A stretch of 64,000 nt of DNA from Aptenodytes patagonicus (taxonomy: Eukaryota; Chordata; Aves; Sphenisciformes; Spheniscidae). Shown piece by piece: positions 59,401-64,000 of the stretch. The DNA is taken from the NCBI RefSeq assembly GCF_965638725.1, contig NC_134951.1, positions 77,565,068 through 77,629,067 on the forward strand, in the 5' to 3' direction. The stretch's first letter is position 1. Each line of letters opens with the position of its first letter. The position numbers and the translations under genes are program-made. The notes under the pieces were generated by a model, which was given only the letters and a program-made list of their open reading frames with translations, was not told where the DNA came from and made no database searches.

Positions 59401-62400
59401 ATATTAATTTGTCACTATTCTTTTTTCAAAGAAAAAATAAAGTGATAATGAAAGCCCAAACAATTTCCCATTCCTTTCACTGCACCTACCTATGTAAAAG
59501 GACTAGTCTGCACCTAAGTCATCATTCTCTTAATTGCATTTCTTACATTATGTCTAACACAAAACCAAAGAGCTGTTCTAATACACATGTAAAAACTGAT
59601 TCCCAGAAGAGATGTGAACCTCACTAATGAACACTGTCATTAAACCCAGCCAGACCTTCATGGGTTATGAGGAAGCTGGAGAGAAATGTCCACAGACATG
59701 CAATACGCACAATAATCAAGAAAGTTCCAAGAAAGTGTATTTTGTATAAGACGACATACTCAGTGATGCAAAATTTACAGTATAAAAGAACATCTATGTC
59801 ATTTAAAAGGACTTCAGTTTATTCTTTAATAGAAACCCTAGTAGAGATACCTGAATTTGATACCATTTGACACTCTTCAAATGCTTTAGTAAATTTTAAG
59901 TTTTGTGGTTTTAAAAAAAAAATTTACATCTCCATATTTTATTTCTTGACATTTTATTTATCTGTAGATAACTGTACCATGAGCCTGACTGTTCTCGATG
60001 GAAAACAAAATTCTTAGACCTACTTATGGTAACAGCTACGATATGTGCGGGGATGACAGCAGCTGCCTCATAAAGCAGCTGTCAGCTAGGTAACACTGGG
60101 AGACTGGGAAGCTCCCCAGTGTAGGATGTGGGATAAAGTGACAGATACTTCGTTCCTCTAATTATTTTTATAAAAATCAACACTTGAGAATGCAATTCAC
60201 CAATAACTTAAACACTTGTAAGTGCATACATTCATTTCCATTCAACAAGGCACCCACACTTTTAAAAAGCAGCTCACATCCCTTGCTAGAGACATGAGAT
60301 ACCACAAAAATTAGGTTATTAAATGTATAACAACTGGCTGTCACTGCCACATCAGTGATGTTTGCACTGTGTAACATTGTGAAGATTACCCTTCTGTGAC
60401 CACTTCCAAAGAGGGACATTTCATAGCAGTTTCTCACCAAGAGGAGAGATTGATTATAAATTGTGTGTGTATTTTAGTTTACTCCAATGAAATCAAGCTG
60501 TAATTTCAAGAGTAACTAACTTACCTCAGAATTTAACAGAATTAAACAAATTAAGTTGCAAAAGGGTAGAAGATCACATAAGCCAGCTATCTGAGCAACT
60601 GTAAGAGTGATACCTAGAGGAAAGCACATTGCCCAGCTGCTACCAAAGACTACCCTGACCAGACAGCTATTCTTCTCAAGGCAAAGAGTAATCTCTGAAT
60701 TCCACAGCTGGAAGCGATGTTCTGCATGCGAAATAGACAGATTCAACCATTCCTGCTGCTTTCTTTCTTCTTCCCGCAGAACAATCCCATTTTGATAACA
60801 GTGAAGCGTCATGCTTGGTGCATTGATAAGCATGTCAAGATGAAACCACTGACTTACTTATGTCAGTTTGTTGCTTATAAAACGCTGAAGCTGCTTAACG
60901 TTCAGGAACGTATCTGTCTTCTCTGGATGTCAGTAGCAACTACATTTTCAGATGACTTACCTAGAGAAGTCTTAACAGGCACTACGGCAGATAAGCTTTA
61001 TTGTGCCTAGAAAAAAAATCTCAGTCTAGGGTGAACTATCATTCAACCAATAATTTCTGACATCTTGGCTATCATGTTCTGAACTCTTTCAGGGAAATAA
61101 AATTCTGGTCATGTGGAAGATGAAGGGGCTAACCTTTGCTGCCATCGTTTTGTATAGAAAGGCTACAAAAAAACCAGTTCCCAAAATAAGGAGCTGTGCC
61201 AGGTGAGTGTAGTGGCACAGAACTACAAAAATCAATTATACTTTCATTGAGGTCAGGAAGTAAGACTACTTGCAATGAGAAAATTTGCAGAACTGCTGAT
61301 CTGATGTCTGTACATTACCTCAGAGAAGCTGCTTTTAAGGTTTTCTTGTGGAATATAGGAGTTGCGAAGTGGAAACAGTTTGGAGAAAGAAAACTGACGC
61401 AGTAACTATTTCCATCTGTAATTCAAAAAACCCGTTGGTACAGAAAGCCACATTAATATAACAAAAGTACCACTACTGAGAGAATTTCCATTCCAAAAAA
61501 GCTAAAAATAAATCATGTAGGTACTTATGTAAGAATATTCTTGAATTAGATGCTAGGAAAATTTTACAAAATTTTTACACATCTCTGTGTAAAATTCTAC
61601 ATTAAAAAACCTATTTTTCCATCTTTTCAGAGAAAGACTATTTAAAGGTGAAAAAATAACTACAATAACTTTGCATTTCTACTACTTAGAGACAGTAATG
61701 TTTTCATGTCCTTACCCCACCCATCTCTAAATCCTGAATGAAAGAAAAAAGACATAACCGAAGCCATTAGAATGAATTTTTGCATTTCCAGCATCAAGAA
61801 AACTAAATTGCAAGCTAGGATGAACGCTAAATGGCATTACAGATTAGGATGCAATAACTACACATAACTATCTGGTCTAAATAGCCCTATTCTGAAATTA
61901 TGAAGCAATTCTCACGTGATGCAAATATCGCGAAACTCATTAAAACGGAGAATCGTCCCCTTGCAAATTTAATTTAAAAACCAGATTCCTTAAGTCATTC
62001 TCCAAATTATTTTAAATTTAAGCAGAAGTGAGCTTCTGAAAAATCCCTTCACAGCCTAGACTGAACTGCTTACCTGAAGACAATTAAAAGGTCTTCCCTC
62101 CATCTGCAACTAAGCTCCAGTTGTAAATGCCAGCTTTATTAACCAGGGAAGCATTTTTTTTCCTAATTATTCCTAGTATCCTTGGTATTAATGTATTAAT
62201 ATACATTAACAGTAAGAAAGGGAAGCTAGACTTTATTCATGCAGTTTGATGAGTACATGTATTTGAACACTGCTTTGCAACACCGCCACAAAAGTAACAT
62301 TTCAACATCAACAGCCTTTGAATTTGGTTGAAAAGGTAGAGTAGATGCGCTCTTCCTATTCAAGCTGTCTGTATCATAATATAATGGATTCTAAGGAATA

Positions 62401-63735
62401 ATCCATTGGGCTTTCGTACCTTCTTTTTATTTATTTTCTTAAATTTCATAGACCCAGCTTCATGCTATTTTTCGGGCATTATTACATTTAAACATATAAG
62501 CTATTCTACTACTTACTGCAAAGAATTTTGCAATTTTTGACTATTATATTGCATTAAATGAGCAACGAATTAGCACACCAAACACAGTGCATTATTACAA
62601 ATAGCAATAATAAATACTGGATTCTTTTTGTGAAATCAATTGTTTATTCCTGACCTAATTCAGATGAGATTAGCTAAAATGGATTATATGGAGGTACTGA
62701 CTATGGAATTCAAACGGGCATATAAGAAGTCTGTTCATATAATGGGTCATTTCTTCTTACAGAAATAGAGCTAGCAGAGTGTACTTACAGGAAGACCCAA
62801 GAAAAACTGCAAGCCCATATTCAGCTTCCAAATTAATGGGGGGCAGTACTGGACCTCTAATTTTACACATAACCTAAATTATATGCCAGCTTTTTTATTC
62901 TGCTCTACTTTAAACTGATCCGATTTCCTTCCTTTACCTCCTATACGCTTGCCTGCCTTCACTCACTTTAATCAAGAATGTCATCTTATTCCCCTTATTA
63001 CCCCATAGTGGATTCACCTCATTCCTCCCGTATTTCATGGAAAGAAGGGACTTTTGCCTTGGGTTACCTTATTTTGCACTTAATATTGCTTTAAAACTAT
63101 ATTCTTTTTGCAGCAGGAACAGAAATCTTCATTATAATACAAGCTGTCCCTAGTTCCAGGGACAGTGGGGATTCCAGCCATTTCCAGAATATATTTTCCT
63201 GTACAACAGTCTTTACTTGTAAATGAAATGGCTCACAGTAACATAATGTGAACATGTTTAACGAGAACTGAAAATTTCTTTCAGACATCAAATCTGCTGC
63301 TTCAGACAAAACCCAGAAGTCATCAGAAGAAACATACCATCCTGTTCTAGGGACAGTACCATACCCCATACCAGAAATAATCTGTTTCTTTCCCCTTCAA
63401 TTTCCCAACATGTATTTGACTAATGCAACAGGAAGGGTATCTTATTACGTGGAGCAGCAGCATTACCTATTTTGACACACCTTATGCCTTCATTTCTGAA
63501 TTTTCTGTGTATTACAGACATTAACAAAGAACATTCCTGCTCCACGACCATGATATAAACTGAAGATGAGGTTGGAGAGAACTTTATAAGGAAAATAAAT
63601 TAATCTAAGAAAAATACATCTCAAACATGTTCAGACTGTTCTGGCTACGTTGGCTAAGGAAGCAAGTAAACAATCAGTTGTGGGTGTATGCTTTTATTGA
63701 CATAACTTTTAATTTTTGGAAGGAAAATAAAACTC
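56418..63735 (-). other. UTRN intron upstream of the exon-70 equivalent (partial)
   Basis: AT-rich intron that continues past the window. The exons for the ZZ domain were searched for and not found. Contains a strongly AT-rich stretch at 59214-59405 and an unexplained minus-strand open stretch at 58124-58400. No other gene is supported. Confidence 0.8.
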
Positions 63736-64000
63736 TATAGAATCACAGACTGGCTAAGGTAGGAAGGAACCTCTAGAGGTTGTCTTGTCCAACCTCCCTG
63801 CCCAAGCAAGGCCATCCAGAACCACTTGTCAAGGACCATGTCCAGGTAGCTTTTCAGTATCTCCAAGCATGGAGATTCCACAGCCTCTCCGGGCAATCTG
63901 TGTCAGTGCTCAGTCACCCTCACCCTCTTGCCCTGTCACCGGGCACCGCTGAAAAGAGCCTGGCTCCCTCCTCTTTGCACGCTCCTTTCAGGTATTTATA
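63736..64000 (-). mobile_element. CR1 LINE 3' end, running off the right edge
   Basis: Plus strand begins TAGAATCACAGACTGGC and continues through TTGTCTTGTCCAACCTCCCT and GTGTCAGTGCTCAGTCACCC, the reverse complement of a CR1 3' UTR. It is colinear with the copy at 14680-15098 but lacks about 45 bp present there after CAGTCACCCTCA. It has the same orientation as UTRN and is cut by the window end. Confidence 0.92.

Larger units (their letters stand above)
24850..64000 (-). other. UTRN: UTRN (utrophin) locus, 3' part of the gene
   Basis: Utrophin is the autosomal paralogue of dystrophin. It is a large cytoskeletal linker that joins F-actin to beta-dystroglycan and, through its C-terminus, to syntrophins and dystrobrevins at the neuromuscular junction and in many non-muscle membranes. 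Only the last ten coding exons are in this window, on the minus strand. Joined in order, they read through without a stop and keep phase at every junction. The peptide matches utrophin rather than dystrophin: for example [21 protein letters not shown] and a tail ending RPQAM, where dystrophin has HYCQSLNQDSP and a tail ending EDTM. The exon encoding the ZZ zinc finger was looked for between 56418 and 64000 and not seen, so that intron exceeds 7.5 kb. Introns range from 244 bp to over 8.5 kb. Utrophin identity is near certain; the 3' boundary is inferred. Confidence 0.97.

Noticed and set aside
1..64000. tRNA, rRNA or CRISPR features
   Set aside because: No cloverleaf-like sequence, ribosomal core or spaced repeat array was seen on either strand.

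Overview
The window is nuclear DNA from a bird. Three things support this: a young CR1 LINE ending in the avian ATTCTATG-type 3' repeat, two avian solo LTRs with perfect 5-bp target duplications, and vertebrate genes broken into small exons in AT-rich, sparsely repetitive DNA. I cannot name the species. There are no bacterial features, CRISPR arrays or operons.

The only protein-coding gene I can support is the 3' end of utrophin (UTRN), on the minus strand. It enters from the right edge and ends near 24.85 kb. Ten coding exons can be placed to the base: 56281-56417, 54596-54634, 54286-54351, 50946-51011, 42388-42546, 41752-41995, 33076-33184, 31514-31600, a 23-nt micro-exon at 28666-28688, and a terminal exon whose coding part is 27031-27039 and whose 3'UTR runs to about 24.85 kb. 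All have GT/AG junctions with continuous phase. Their sizes (137, 39, 66, 66, 159, 244, 109, 87 and 23 nt) parallel dystrophin exons 70-78. They encode the part of utrophin downstream of the ZZ domain: the syntrophin/dystrobrevin-binding segment, the twin coiled coils and the short C-terminal tail. The ZZ/EF-hand exons lie beyond base 64000.

Layout: 1-24.85 kb is intergenic DNA downstream of UTRN, with one solo LTR (1678-2278, -), an avian CR1 3' end (14680-15098, -), a decayed CR1 ORF2 piece (20480-21075, +), an ancient CR1/L3-like scrap (about 4415-4490) and no supported gene. 24.85-27.03 kb is the UTRN 3'UTR, with a MIR-like CORE-SINE relic inside it. 27.04-64 kb is UTRN introns and exons. 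The introns hold a 2.1-kb CR1 copy (38984-41106, antisense to UTRN) with an almost open reverse transcriptase frame, an ancient CR1 scrap (29540-29715), a second solo LTR (47590-48134, antisense to UTRN) and a CR1 3' end running off the window (63736-64000).

The observation most worth following concerns the end of utrophin. The 23-nt micro-exon is not a multiple of three, and its donor site overlaps an in-frame stop. The terminal exon is also open for about 52 codons in the frame that skipping the micro-exon would select. Three different C-termini are therefore encoded, a parallel to the developmentally regulated dystrophin exon 78. I found no previously undescribed multi-gene system.
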